From an uncultured Alphaproteobacteria bacterium (GTDB lineage: Bacteria > Pseudomonadota > Alphaproteobacteria > Caulobacterales > Parvularculaceae), in the NCBI GenBank assembly GCA_902826095.1, contig CADEDN010000021.1, positions 1-48,019 on the forward strand: DNA of 48,019 nt, read 5' to 3'. The notes below the pieces were generated by a model that searched no databases, was not told the DNA's origin, and saw only the letters and a program-made list of their open reading frames with translations. The position numbers and the translations under genes were made by a program. Positions 17,186 through 26,279 of the stretch are shown here, one piece after another. How positions within the stretch are numbered: position 1 is the first letter of the stretch; the number at the start of each line of letters is the position of its first letter.

Positions 17186-18400
17186 ATGGACGACATGCGA
17201 CCGACCCCCATGACCGCCATCGACATCAATGCCGGCCAGAAAGGCCCGTTCATCGCGACCCCTGAGCACCCGCGCCGGACGATCAACTGGTTTTTTGCCG
17301 AAAAGGAACGACTCTTCTGGTTCCTGCAGATCTCCGGCTGGCTCGGCTTTTTCGTCTTTCACGTACTCGCCGTGTCGTCCCTGGTCGCCGGCTGGTCGCA
17401 GCAATCGGTCGCCTATTCGATCGCGATGTCGATCGTCGGGCTTTTAACGACTTCGATCGTGCTGCGGCCGATCTACCGCTTCGCGCGGCGACAGCACCCC
17501 GCTCTGCTTCTCCTCATCGGCATTTCGACGACCGCGGCGGCGACGGTCGCGATGTCGATCGCGAAGCTCCAGACTTTCGTTCTCATTTTCGGCGAGGAGT
17601 GGATCCTCAATCGCGGCGCCGATCTCGGCAGCTCCAATCTCTTCATGCTGATCCGCCCGGATTTGCCGCCGAATTTCTTCCTCCTGATGTCCTGGGGCGG
17701 GTTCTATTTCGGCATCAACTACTACCTGAAGCTCCGCGACGAATCCGAGCGGGCGCTCGTTTCCGCCAGGCTCGCCGACCAGGCTCAGCTGAAGATGCTG
17801 CGTTATCAGCTGAACCCGCATTTCCTCTTCAATACGCTCAACGCCATCTCGACTCTCGTCCTTGAAAAAGACGGGAAGCAGGCGAACCAGATGCTGACCA
17901 AGCTCTCTGCATTTCTGCGCTACTCGCTCGACAGCGACGCCTTGCAGAAAACCTCGCTCGCCGAAGAGCTGCGCGCGCTGCAGCTTTATCTCGATATCGA
18001 GAAAACGCGCTTTGCAGATCGCCTTAAAATCAATATCGACATCGATGACGATGCGCTCGAGGCGCAGGTGCCGTCGCTGATCCTGCAGCCGGCGATCGAG
18101 AATGCGATCAAATATGCAATCGCCCGCATGGAATCAGGCGGCGAGATCGGCATCCTCGCCAAGCGCGACGGCGATATGCTGAAAATGCAGGTATGCGACA
18201 ATGGCCCCTCGGCCCCGAGCGACCTTGACGTTCTGCTCGCGGAGGGCAAGACCGGCGTCGGCCTGATCAATATGCGCGATCGCCTCGCCCATCTTTACGG
18301 CGGCAGGCAATCTTTCAGCCTGTCGCGCAAGGAGCCGGACGGCCTTTGCGTCAATTTGCGGATTCCTTTCGAGACGAAACGGCAGATCAACGCCGCCTAA
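17186..18400 (+). CDS. LytS/AlgZ-type sensor histidine kinase
   Basis: A 404-residue inner-membrane histidine kinase of the His_kinase (PF06580) class. It has about four N-terminal transmembrane helices (roughly residues 45-190), then the phosphoacceptor motif LNPHFLFNTLNAIS with His212, and an ATPase domain with LQPAIENAIKYAI (N box) and GVGLINMRDRL (G box). The start is ATG 17186, eight bases after GAGGGG; a GTG nine bases earlier overlaps that site. It has no periplasmic sensor domain of recognisable type, so it may sense a membrane signal. The response regulator follows 14 bases later. Confidence 0.93.
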   Translation: MDDMRPTPMTAIDINAGQKGPFIATPEHPRRTINWFFAEKERLFWFLQISGWLGFFVFHVLAVSSLVAGWSQQSVAYSIAMSIVGLLTTSIVLRPIYRFARRQHPALLLLIGISTTAAATVAMSIAKLQTFVLIFGEEWILNRGADLGSSNLFMLIRPDLPPNFFLLMSWGGFYFGINYYLKLRDESERALVSARLADQAQLKMLRYQLNPHFLFNTLNAISTLVLEKDGKQANQMLTKLSAFLRYSLDSDALQKTSLAEELRALQLYLDIEKTRFADRLKINIDIDDDALEAQVPSLILQPAIENAIKYAIARMESGGEIGILAKRDGDMLKMQVCDNGPSAPSDLDVLLAEGKTGVGLINMRDRLAHLYGGRQSFSLSRKEPDGLCVNLRIPFETKRQINAA

Positions 18401-18414
18401 AAAGGGGCAGAAAA

Positions 18415-19230
18415 ATGGAAGATCAGAAAATCCGTGTCATGCTTGTCGATGACGAACCGCTCGCCATTCGCGGACTGAAGCTTCGACTCGCCGAGTTTCC
18501 AGAAATCGACATCGTTGGCGAGTGTGCGAACGGCCGGGAAGCGGTCAGAGAAATCAAGGCGCAGACGCCTGACCTCGTTTTTCTCGACATCCAGATGCCC
18601 GGCATTGACGGTTTCGGCGTCGTCCGCGCGCTGATCGGCGCGCCGGCGCCGCTGATCATCTTCGTCACCGCTTACGACAAATACGCGATCGACGCCTTCG
18701 AAGCGAACGCGCTCGACTATATCGTCAAGCCCGTCGAAGAAGAGCGGCTGAAAGACGCCGTCCACCGCGCGCGCGAGGCCATCAAGACGAGAGCGGCCGC
18801 AAGCCGCGAATCGCGCCTTGTCGAGCTCCTCGCCTCCTTAAGCGACGAAGACCGCGACCAGATCAAGGAACTCATCCAGGACCCGTCCTGGACCAGCAAG
18901 GACAGATATTCCGAGCGCCTTTCCTTCAAGGACGGCTCGAAGGTCGTGATGCTCAACGCCGACGACATCGACTGGATCGACGCCGCCGGCGACTACATGT
19001 GCATCCATGCGCAAGGCAAGACCCATATTATCCGCGAGACGATGAAGACCCTGCAACAGCGCCTCGACCCTGCGCGATTCCAGCGCATCCACCGTTCGGC
19101 GATCGTCAACGTCAAAAAGGTGAAGGAGCTGCACCCGCATTCGAATGGCGAGTATTTCGTCATTCTCGAGAACGGGTCGGAGCTGAAGCTTTCACGCTCT
19201 TACAAGGACGTCGTCGCAAGGTTCCTGTAG
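18415..19230 (+). CDS. LytTR-family response regulator
   Basis: A 271-residue response regulator. The receiver domain has the acidic pair in LVDDEP, phosphoacceptor Asp58 in FLDIQMPGIDGFG, and the conserved Lys in LDYIVKPVEEERL. A linker precedes a C-terminal LytTR DNA-binding domain (ADDIDWIDAAGDYMCIH; RFQRIHRSAIVNVKKVKEL; LKLSRSYKDVV). It is the cognate partner of the LytS-type kinase just upstream. LytTR proteins bind direct repeats; no target is obvious nearby. The start is ATG 18415, preceded by AAGGGG. Confidence 0.94.
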   Translation: MEDQKIRVMLVDDEPLAIRGLKLRLAEFPEIDIVGECANGREAVREIKAQTPDLVFLDIQMPGIDGFGVVRALIGAPAPLIIFVTAYDKYAIDAFEANALDYIVKPVEEERLKDAVHRAREAIKTRAAASRESRLVELLASLSDEDRDQIKELIQDPSWTSKDRYSERLSFKDGSKVVMLNADDIDWIDAAGDYMCIHAQGKTHIIRETMKTLQQRLDPARFQRIHRSAIVNVKKVKELHPHSNGEYFVILENGSELKLSRSYKDVVARFL

Positions 19231-19732
19231 GAGGCGATTGGCTGGGCTTTTTCGCGCCGGTTTGCCTCGTTTTCTGGCTTTTCATGCGGGCTGCTGCCGG
19301 AAAAGCCCTGCTATTCGGTCGGCGAAAAGCCTGGCGAATTGCCCAAACGCAGCGGCTCTCCTTCTGGATTGGCGCCGGAGTTTCCGCAATTGCCGGATTG
19401 TCCCCGCCCTGGCGTCTGTGACGACCCCTTATTCCATGCGGATCGTCGCGATTTTGTACGGATCTTGCGGATTTGTCTTGTATTGAGCGCGCGGGCTTTG
19501 CCGCGCGGCGATCGTCCGATCGCCGCGAGATTTTGCTTGTTCGCCCGTCCAGCCCAGATCGACCGCAACCGGCGACGCCCTGACTTGTCAAAGAGCCGAT
19601 GACGGCCGCATTCGCCGCCCTCACTGCGTCAACGCCTGACATGGGGCGCTCTTTCGCCGGTTCAAGCCGCGATTTGATTGTATTTACACGGACGATTTCG
19701 CCCGCAGCGCGAAAGCCGCGTCCTGGTTAATT
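19231..19732. other. Non-coding spacer with inverted repeats
   Basis: This 502-base spacer separates the response regulator from the convergent amidase gene. Short open frames on both strands match nothing I know. It holds an inverted repeat GGCTTTTC (19276-19283) / GAAAAGCC (19300-19307) and the strong hairpin listed separately at 19504-19527. No clear Rho-independent terminator with a T-run follows the regulator gene. Confidence 0.55.
19504..19527. other. Perfect 11-bp hairpin
   Basis: CGCGGCGATCG at 19504-19514 pairs perfectly with CGATCGCCGCG at 19517-19527 around a two-base loop. A competing stem exists just upstream, because GCGCGCGG and CCGCGCG flank GCTTTG. Only TTTT four bases later hints at termination on the plus strand. 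It may be a weak terminator or a protein-binding palindrome. Confidence 0.5.
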
Positions 19733-21493
19733 TCAATAGCCCGGCGGGCGCTCGCGCGCGACGCCTAACGCCTCTTCAAGCGCACGGCCGAGCGCGATGA
19801 TTTTCCCCTCCCCGAACAATTCGCCCCAAAGGCTGACGCCGCGCGGCGTCCTCGACGTTTCGGCGCCTTCCGCCTTTTCCGGCTCGTCGAACAGATCGCG
19901 GTTTGGCGTCTGCGCAAACCCCGCGCGCAGCGCCAGTTGCGGGTGACCGGTCGCATTGGTCGCAAGGAGCGCGTCGCCGGCGTAATGCGGCCCGATCAAC
20001 GCATCGAACCCCTCGAACGCCGCCGCCATGTCCCGCATCAGCCGCCGCCGCAGGCGATCGACCTGCACATAGTCGACCGCCGGAAAGAACCGCGCCTGCC
20101 GCCATGTGTTCGGCCAGGCGTCCGCCTCCTGCCACGCCAGTTCGTCGTCGCGATTGGAGAGCGTCAGGTCGGAAAACGCCGCCGCCGCTTCGACGAGAAC
20201 GATCTGCTCAAGCCCGCCCGACGGCGCTGCGGGCCAGGGAAATTCCTTCAATGTCACGCCAAGCGATTTGACCGCCGCGAGCGCCGCGCGATCGGCGTCG
20301 TCCCCTTTTTCAAACCACGCGGGAATGTATCCGACCGTCAGCGATCTGAGATCGATCTTGCCGTCATAGGCGAACCCGAAACGCGCAGCGCCCGGATCAT
20401 CCGCGTCATACCCGTTAATTTCGGAGAGGACGATCGCCGCATCCTCGACGCTGCGGCTGATCGGCCCGACCTTGTCGAGCGACCAGCAGAGCGCCATGAA
20501 GCCCGCGCGCGAGACGCGGCCGAAGGTCGGCCGCAAACCGACAGTCCCGCAGCGCTCGGACGGCGAAATGATCGAGCCGAGCGTTTCTGTTCCAATGGCG
20601 AAGGAGCACAGCCCCGCCGCTGTCGCCGACGCCGAACCCGCACTTGAGCCGCTCGACCCTTCCGCCGGATTCCAGGGGTTCTTGGTGACGCCGCCGAACC
20701 ACTGATCGCCATAAGCGATTGCGCCGCAAGCGGTCTTGCCGAGCAACACGGCGCCGGCGCTTTTCAGCTTGCGGACGATTTCGGCGTCCTCCTTTGGAAC
20801 GCGCTCGCGAAAGGGCTCAGCGCCCCATGTCGTCGCGATACCGGCGGTATCGGCGAGGTCTTTCAGCGCATAGGGAACGCCGTGCAGCGGGCCCCGGTCG
20901 CGCCCCACAGCGAAATCTTTGTCGGCCGCCGCCGCCTGCGCCCGCGCGATGTCAGCGGTCACAGTGACGAAGGCGGACAGTTTCCGGTCGAACTTTTCGA
21001 TCCGCTTCAGATAAAGCTCTGTCAGCGACGCTGAACTGATCGCCTTCGCGCGAAGCCAGGCGCCCTGTTGCGCGACGCTCGCATGGGCGATGTCGGCCTC
21101 CGATTTCGGTAATGGCGCGGAATAGTCGCCGCCGAGCGTCAGGATGTTTTTCTGAGATTTGATCTTCGCGCGCGGCAGCTTCGGATCAAAGACGAGCGCC
21201 GGCGCTTCCTCATTGCCGAATTCGGCGGACCGGATCTTGGCGAGCGTTTCGAGGGTTTCCTGAAGGCCTTCGACCATCATTGAGCGTTCTTTGGCGGTGA
21301 ATGCGAGCGCATTCACTTTTTCGGCGCCGGCGATGATGTCAGCGTCAAGGGTGATCGGCGCCGGCTTTCCGGGCTTGGCGGTCGCGGGGGGGCTGGCTTT
21401 TTCCTTGCGCCCGCAGGCGGCGATCGGGACTGCGCCGGCGAGGATGCCGGTCAATGCCGCGCCCTTGATGAGCGCGCGTCGCGACGTCGTCAT
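19733..21493 (-). CDS. Tat-exported lipoprotein amidase (amidase signature family)
   Basis: A 586-residue amidase. The N-terminus (SRRALIKGAALTG, then IAAC) combines a twin-arginine signal with a lipobox, predicting a folded, lipid-anchored periplasmic enzyme. The amidase signature Ser-cisSer-Lys triad is present: Lys in YALKDLADTAGI and the Ser-rich GSSGSSAGSASATAAG. The family is related to GatA but hydrolyses diverse amides; the substrate is unknown. I chose ATG 21493 because GGGGGAGC precedes it and the Tat motif follows at once; the frame is open 43 codons further up. It diverges from kbl. Confidence 0.88.
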   Translation of the reverse strand: MTTSRRALIKGAALTGILAGAVPIAACGRKEKASPPATAKPGKPAPITLDADIIAGAEKVNALAFTAKERSMMVEGLQETLETLAKIRSAEFGNEEAPALVFDPKLPRAKIKSQKNILTLGGDYSAPLPKSEADIAHASVAQQGAWLRAKAISSASLTELYLKRIEKFDRKLSAFVTVTADIARAQAAAADKDFAVGRDRGPLHGVPYALKDLADTAGIATTWGAEPFRERVPKEDAEIVRKLKSAGAVLLGKTACGAIAYGDQWFGGVTKNPWNPAEGSSGSSAGSASATAAGLCSFAIGTETLGSIISPSERCGTVGLRPTFGRVSRAGFMALCWSLDKVGPISRSVEDAAIVLSEINGYDADDPGAARFGFAYDGKIDLRSLTVGYIPAWFEKGDDADRAALAAVKSLGVTLKEFPWPAAPSGGLEQIVLVEAAAAFSDLTLSNRDDELAWQEADAWPNTWRQARFFPAVDYVQVDRLRRRLMRDMAAAFEGFDALIGPHYAGDALLATNATGHPQLALRAGFAQTPNRDLFDEPEKAEGAETSRTPRGVSLWGELFGEGKIIALGRALEEALGVARERPPGY

Positions 21494-21620
21494 GAAGCTC
21501 CCCCTCTGTTTGGCCGATGAGCGGACGGGAGAATGCTTGCGCTTTTGCATCCGATCAAGCGCCTTGGTTGACCCGCCCACAGGCGGGGCTAAAACCCGCT
21601 GCAAACGGAGGCGACATGCC

Positions 21621-22823
21621 ATGAAAAGCGATTTTTACGCCCGCATCGACAGGGCGCTCGTTGATATACGCGAACAAGGGCTCGAAAAGCGCGAGCGCGA
21701 AATCACCTCGCCGCAGGGGCCCGAGATCGAGGTTCTGCACCAGGGCAAACGCATTCGCGCGCTCAATTTCTGCGCCAATAACTATCTCGGCCTTGCCGAC
21801 AACAAGGAGATTGTTCGCGCCGCCAAGGAGACAATGGATCAATACGGATTCGGCATGGCGTCAGTGCGTTTCATCTGCGGCACGACTGATCTGCACCGAA
21901 GGGTCGAAAAGGAGATCGCGTCCTTCCTCGGCTATGACGATTCGATCCTTTTCGCCGCCTGCTTTGACGCGAATGGCGGCGTCTTCGAGCCGTTGCTGGA
22001 AGCTGAAGACGCGATCATTTCGGATGCGCTCAACCACGCCTCGATCATCGACGGCGTGCGCCTTTCAAAAGCCAAGCGCTATCGCTTCGCCAATTCCGAC
22101 ATGGGCGATCTTGAAATCCAGCTGAAACAGGCGAACGCCGATGGCGCGCGCACAAAGCTCATCGTCACCGACGGCGTTTTTTCAATGGACGGCTATATCG
22201 CGAAACTGAAGGACATCTGCGATCTCGCCGACAAATACGGCGCGCTGACCATGGTCGACGATTGTCATGCGACCGGCTTCATGGGGCCTTCCGGCCGCGG
22301 CACGCCGGCCCATTGCGGCGTTGAGGGCCGCATCGACATCCTCACGGGCACGCTCGGGAAGGCGCTTGGCGGCGGCATGGGCGGCTATATCTGCGCCAGG
22401 GCGAATGTTGTCCATCTCCTTCGCAACCGCGCGCGGCCTTATCTTTTCTCGAACGCGCTGACGCCGGCGCTGCTCGGCGCGACGATGAAAATGTTCGACA
22501 TCGTGCGAAACGGCGACGCCCTTCGCGCGCAGCTCTTTCGAAACGCCAAACGCTTCCGCGACGGCATGGCGAAGGCTGGCTTCAGCCTGCTCCCCGGCGA
22601 ACATCCGATCATTCCGGTGATGCTCGGCGACGCGAAGCTTGCGCAGGACATGTCGGCGGCGCTGATGGACGAAGGCGTCTACGTCACCGGCTTTTCATTT
22701 CCCGTCGTGCCAAAGGGCCAGGCGCGCATCCGCACGCAAATGTGCGCGGGCCACACCGACGCGCAGGTCGACCGCGCCGTCGCGGCATTCACGAAAGTCG
22801 GCAGGGCGCTCGGGGTGATTTGA
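21621..22823 (+). CDS. kbl: Glycine C-acetyltransferase (2-amino-3-ketobutyrate CoA ligase)
   Basis: A 400-residue PLP enzyme of the alpha-oxoamine synthase family, converting 2-amino-3-ketobutyrate and CoA to glycine and acetyl-CoA in threonine breakdown. PLP Lys247 lies in GTLGKALGGGMGGY; other marks are NFCANNYLGLADN, SVRFICGTTDLHRRVEKEIA, DALNHASIIDGVRL and VDDCHATGFMG. Length and motifs fit Kbl better than BioF or HemA. ATG 21621 follows GGAGG. The usual partner tdh (threonine 3-dehydrogenase) is not adjacent; the neighbouring dehydrogenase at 22879 is a different SDR on the other strand. Confidence 0.93.
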   Translation: MKSDFYARIDRALVDIREQGLEKREREITSPQGPEIEVLHQGKRIRALNFCANNYLGLADNKEIVRAAKETMDQYGFGMASVRFICGTTDLHRRVEKEIASFLGYDDSILFAACFDANGGVFEPLLEAEDAIISDALNHASIIDGVRLSKAKRYRFANSDMGDLEIQLKQANADGARTKLIVTDGVFSMDGYIAKLKDICDLADKYGALTMVDDCHATGFMGPSGRGTPAHCGVEGRIDILTGTLGKALGGGMGGYICARANVVHLLRNRARPYLFSNALTPALLGATMKMFDIVRNGDALRAQLFRNAKRFRDGMAKAGFSLLPGEHPIIPVMLGDAKLAQDMSAALMDEGVYVTGFSFPVVPKGQARIRTQMCAGHTDAQVDRAVAAFTKVGRALGVI

Positions 22824-22878
22824 TCGTCCAGCCCGCAATCCATCGCGTCGCGCTGACCTCATGCGGCGCGAGTTCGGA

Positions 22879-23706
22879 TCAGGTCACATCCTTCGGCAGA
22901 AACATCGCAAGCTTTGACGGATAGCTCCGCGGAAACAATCGCTGAATGAATGACGCGATCTTCGCGTCCCGCCCGACGACGACGCGGCGACGCCCGCGCG
23001 CGGCGCCGTCAAGAATGATTTCCGCCGCGCGCTCAGGCGACGTAATCGCCGCCTTGTCGAAGCGCTCATCGATCTCGCGCTTTTCCCGGTAATGCGCCGG
23101 CATTGCATCGACGACGGCGCTTTTGGCGATCGACGTCGCAACGCCGCCGGGATGCACCGAGGTGACACGGACCCCCTTTGGCGCCAATTCCTGCGCGATC
23201 GTTTCAGAAAATCCGCGAACGCCGAATTTCGAAGCGCAATAATGCGCCTGCCCGCCATAGCCGATGAGGCCGAAAAGGCTCGAAATGTTGATGAGGCCGC
23301 CCTTTGTCGCAATGAGCTGCGGGAGGAACGCCTTCGACATCCTGACGACGCCCCAGAAATTGACGTCCATGATCTTTTCAAAGGAGGATAAGGGCGATTC
23401 CTCGAAAGTGCCGACGCGCGTCAGGCCGGCAATATTAAACACATAGTCGGCGTCGCCGAGGCTTTCCTTCACCACCGCCGCATAGCGTTCGATCGCGGCG
23501 GCGTCAGCGACGTCAAGCCGGTCGGCGCGAATGCGGTTCGACGCCGGCGCGTCAAGAAGTCGGCGCGTTTCCTCAAGCCCGGCTTCGTTCACATCAGAGA
23601 GCGCGAGCGCGGCGCCTTTCCCTGCGAGGCTGATCGCAACTGCGCGCCCGATGCCGGAGGCGGCGCCCGTCACAACGCAGACTTTGTCTTTGAAGATGTC
23701 GATCAT
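22879..23706 (-). CDS. Short-chain dehydrogenase/reductase
   Basis: A 275-residue classical SDR. The NAD(P) motif TGAASGIG is near residue 12, the active-site Ser in NISSLFG, and YxxxK in YCASKFG. SVHPGGVATSI and the basic C-terminal region (GAARGRRRVVVGRD) resemble SDRs annotated as acting on lipids or sterols. No substrate can be assigned. ATG 23706 follows GGAGG; the frame remains open upstream to 24000 but that is shadow of the neighbouring gene. It lies 56 bases after the phosphatase-family gene on the same strand. Confidence 0.9.
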   Translation of the reverse strand: MIDIFKDKVCVVTGAASGIGRAVAISLAGKGAALALSDVNEAGLEETRRLLDAPASNRIRADRLDVADAAAIERYAAVVKESLGDADYVFNIAGLTRVGTFEESPLSSFEKIMDVNFWGVVRMSKAFLPQLIATKGGLINISSLFGLIGYGGQAHYCASKFGVRGFSETIAQELAPKGVRVTSVHPGGVATSIAKSAVVDAMPAHYREKREIDERFDKAAITSPERAAEIILDGAARGRRRVVVGRDAKIASFIQRLFPRSYPSKLAMFLPKDVT

Positions 23707-23762
23707 GGCGCCTCCGGAACCCCGTATTTCGCCGCAACGATTTCCGAATGCAATGACGTTTG

Positions 23763-24563
23763 TCAGCCGTGCAGCCGGCCGGCGATGTCGCTCCAGTCGC
23801 GGCCCGCCGCTGTCGCGAGCATTGGATGATCGCGGCTCGCCTGCGGGGCGTAGGGCTCGCCGTCGTCGAGCCAGCGGACGGCGCCTCCCGCCTCGGCGAG
23901 CATCAAGGCCCCCGCCGCATGGTCCCAGGCGTGGATGCGGCTCGACAGTTTGAAATCGACCTCGCCGCGCAGCAATTTCAAATAGGCGTAGGCGGAGCAA
24001 TGACCGGATTTTGAATCGACATCCCGTTTGAGACTGAGGACCAGCCGCTCGCGCCAGAGGTCGGTCAGCCAGCCGGTGGAGCGCAGGCCCTTCGGCCGGT
24101 CGCTCGCCTGCGGCGCGGTCTTAATCGTGTCGCCGCGCCAGGTGGCGCCGCCGCCAAGCACGCCAATCGCCATTGATCGCTCCGGCGCCGCGTAAATCCA
24201 GCCCATGATTGTGCGGCCGTACTCGGCATAGGCGACGATCGTCCCGAATTCGTCGACGCCCTGTACAAAATTGCGCGTGCCGTCGAGCGGATCGACGATC
24301 CAGCAGGCGCGATCGCCGATGCTTGCGAGTGCGCCGGCGTCCGCGGCCGCCGTTTCTTCGCCGATGAAGGCGGCGCCCGGCGTCATCGCCAGGAGAGACG
24401 CCCGCAGCGCCCGTTCCGTTGCTTCATCGACCACGGTGACGAGATCACACGGATGGCCTTTGGCGCGAACCGCGTCAGGATGGAGTTTTTTGTAGTGCGG
24501 CACGATTTCATTTTCGGCGATTTCCACGATCGCCGCCGCGACCCGGTCAGGGTCCGGCCTCAT
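23763..24563 (-). CDS. Inositol monophosphatase family protein
   Basis: A 266-residue Mg-dependent phosphatase of the inositol monophosphatase fold. Metal-binding motifs are GEETA, DPLDGTRNFVQG and WDHAAGALMLAEAGG. Family members dephosphorylate inositol phosphate, histidinol phosphate or 3'-phosphoadenylates, and the sequence does not settle which. Its ATG overlaps the hflX stop (ATGA), so it is translated from the hfq-hflX transcript. A HisN-like role is possible but no histidine gene is nearby. Confidence 0.9.
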   Translation of the reverse strand: MRPDPDRVAAAIVEIAENEIVPHYKKLHPDAVRAKGHPCDLVTVVDEATERALRASLLAMTPGAAFIGEETAAADAGALASIGDRACWIVDPLDGTRNFVQGVDEFGTIVAYAEYGRTIMGWIYAAPERSMAIGVLGGGATWRGDTIKTAPQASDRPKGLRSTGWLTDLWRERLVLSLKRDVDSKSGHCSAYAYLKLLRGEVDFKLSSRIHAWDHAAGALMLAEAGGAVRWLDDGEPYAPQASRDHPMLATAAGRDWSDIAGRLHG

Positions 24564-25942
24564 GCGATGAGGCGCCGCGCATCGGCGCGCGCCGTCTCCA
24601 GCGGCGTCCGCGGATAGAGCTTTCGAAACTGGCCGCTCGCCTTGTCGCTGAGGCGGACGCTCAAGGTGACGAGACCGCCGGATTCATGCTCGCTTTGGAC
24701 ATCGCCATGCGCGTGCAGCCAGGCGAGCGGCGCGCCATCGCCGCTGTCAATCGTGACGAGGAACGTCCGACGATCGACCGTCAGCACCGCGTCGATCTTT
24801 TCGGCGAGTTCGTTTATCCCCTCGCCGGTGATCGCCGAGAGGGCGATGCGCGCGGGTTCATCGAGCGTCATCGCCGCTTCGTCTTGCGACAGGCGGCAGG
24901 TCGCGACCAAAGCGCAGCGCGCCTCGGGATCGATCAGGTCGATCTTGTTCATCACTTCGATGACCGGGCGGTCGTCATCCTCGCCAATGCCGATCTGGCG
25001 AAGAACGTCGATCACGTCCTCGCGTTGCGCGGCGCTGTCTTCATGCGCGGCGTCGCGGACGTGCAAAATCAGATCCGCCTCATTCACTTCTTCTAGCGTT
25101 GCGCGGAATGCGGCGACGAGCTGCGTCGGAAGATCGGAAATGAACCCGACTGTGTCGGACAGGATGATGCGCTGGCCGGACGGGAGATCGACCGCACGCA
25201 TGGTCGGGTCAAGCGTTGCAAAGAGCTGGTCGCGCGCGACGACATCTGACTTCGACAGGCGATTGAAGAGAGTTGATTTGCCTGCGTTTGTGTAGCCGAC
25301 AAGCGCGACGACAGGGTGCGGGGCCTTGCGGCGCTTTTCGCGCTGCAAAGTTCGCGTGCGGCGGACCTGATCCAGTTTTTGACGCAACCGGTCGATCTTG
25401 ACCCCGATGGCGCGACGGTCGCTTTCAATCTGCCGTTCGCCAGGCCCGCCGAGAAAGCCGCGGCCGCCGCGCTGACGCTCAAGGTGGGTCCATGACCGGA
25501 CAAGGCGCGATTTTTGGTAAGTGAGTTGTGCAAGATCGACCTGCAGTCGCCCTTCCGCCGTCCGCGCACGCTCACCAAAAATTTCGAGAATGAGCGCCGT
25601 CCGGTCAAGAACCTTGGCGTCCCAGGCCTTTTCAAGGTTGCGGTGCTGTACTGGGGAAAGCGCCGCATCGACAATGACGAGCCCGGGGCGCGGCGAGGCT
25701 TCGTCAAGCCGCTTGCGGATGCCGTCGACGCGGCCAGACCCGATCAAGGTCGCTGGCTTTGGCTCATTGATCATGGCGACTTCGGCGAATGGAACCTTGA
25801 GGTCGATTGCGGCGGCCAGACCCACCGCTTCCTCAAGCCGCGCCTCCGGCGCACGTCGCCGTTCATCGCTGGCGAACGCCACATGAATCACATAGGCGAC
25901 GCTGAAGTCGCTCTCGCCGGGGACGCCTTGCGCGGTCGACAA
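24560..25942 (-). CDS. hflX: GTPase HflX
   Basis: A 460-residue ribosome-associated GTPase that splits stalled 70S ribosomes. The N-terminal domain includes the GSGRVDGIRKRL region, a coiled-coil linker (GGRGFLGGPGERQIESDRR), then the G domain: GYTNAGKSTLFNRL (G1), DPTMR (G2 region), DTVGFI (G3), NKID (G4). The start appears to be TTG 25942, immediately after the hfq TAA, with only a distant AAGG upstream. Internal GTG codons near residues 18-21 are alternatives. Order hfq-hflX and close coupling are conserved in proteobacteria. Confidence 0.95.
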   Translation of the reverse strand: MSTAQGVPGESDFSVAYVIHVAFASDERRRAPEARLEEAVGLAAAIDLKVPFAEVAMINEPKPATLIGSGRVDGIRKRLDEASPRPGLVIVDAALSPVQHRNLEKAWDAKVLDRTALILEIFGERARTAEGRLQVDLAQLTYQKSRLVRSWTHLERQRGGRGFLGGPGERQIESDRRAIGVKIDRLRQKLDQVRRTRTLQREKRRKAPHPVVALVGYTNAGKSTLFNRLSKSDVVARDQLFATLDPTMRAVDLPSGQRIILSDTVGFISDLPTQLVAAFRATLEEVNEADLILHVRDAAHEDSAAQREDVIDVLRQIGIGEDDDRPVIEVMNKIDLIDPEARCALVATCRLSQDEAAMTLDEPARIALSAITGEGINELAEKIDAVLTVDRRTFLVTIDSGDGAPLAWLHAHGDVQSEHESGGLVTLSVRLSDKASGQFRKLYPRTPLETARADARRLIA

Positions 25943-26188
25943 TTAGGTTGGTTCGCCTTCTTCGCCGTTCCACAAATTGACTGGCTGGCTCGGCATTACG
26001 GTGGAAATCGCATGTTTGTAAACGAGTTGGACCTGCCCCTCCCGTTTCAAGAGGACGCAGAAATTGTCAAACCAGGTGACGACGCCCTGAAGCTTGACCC
26101 CATTCACCAGGAAGATCGTGACGGGAATCTTGTCCTTTCGGACATGGTTCAGAAATACGTCCTGAAGATTTTGTTTTTTGTCGGTCAT
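25943..26188 (-). CDS. hfq: RNA chaperone Hfq
   Basis: An 81-residue Sm-like protein forming hexamers that pair small RNAs with mRNAs. The Sm1 region ([18 protein letters not shown]) and Sm2 region ([17 protein letters not shown], with the YKH motif) are canonical. The C-terminal tail is short, as in alphaproteobacteria. GAGG lies just before the ATG. It is preceded by a 91-base spacer after dat, which could hold its own promoter, and is directly followed by hflX. Confidence 0.98.
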   Translation of the reverse strand: MTDKKQNLQDVFLNHVRKDKIPVTIFLVNGVKLQGVVTWFDNFCVLLKREGQVQLVYKHAISTVMPSQPVNLWNGEEGEPT

Positions 26189-26279
26189 TCGTCCTCAGGG
26201 TCCTCTTTAGCAGAATGCTGCAACGCACAAACGGATATTGGCGCGTGATCCCGCCCAACGCAACCCGCCTGAGCGGATT

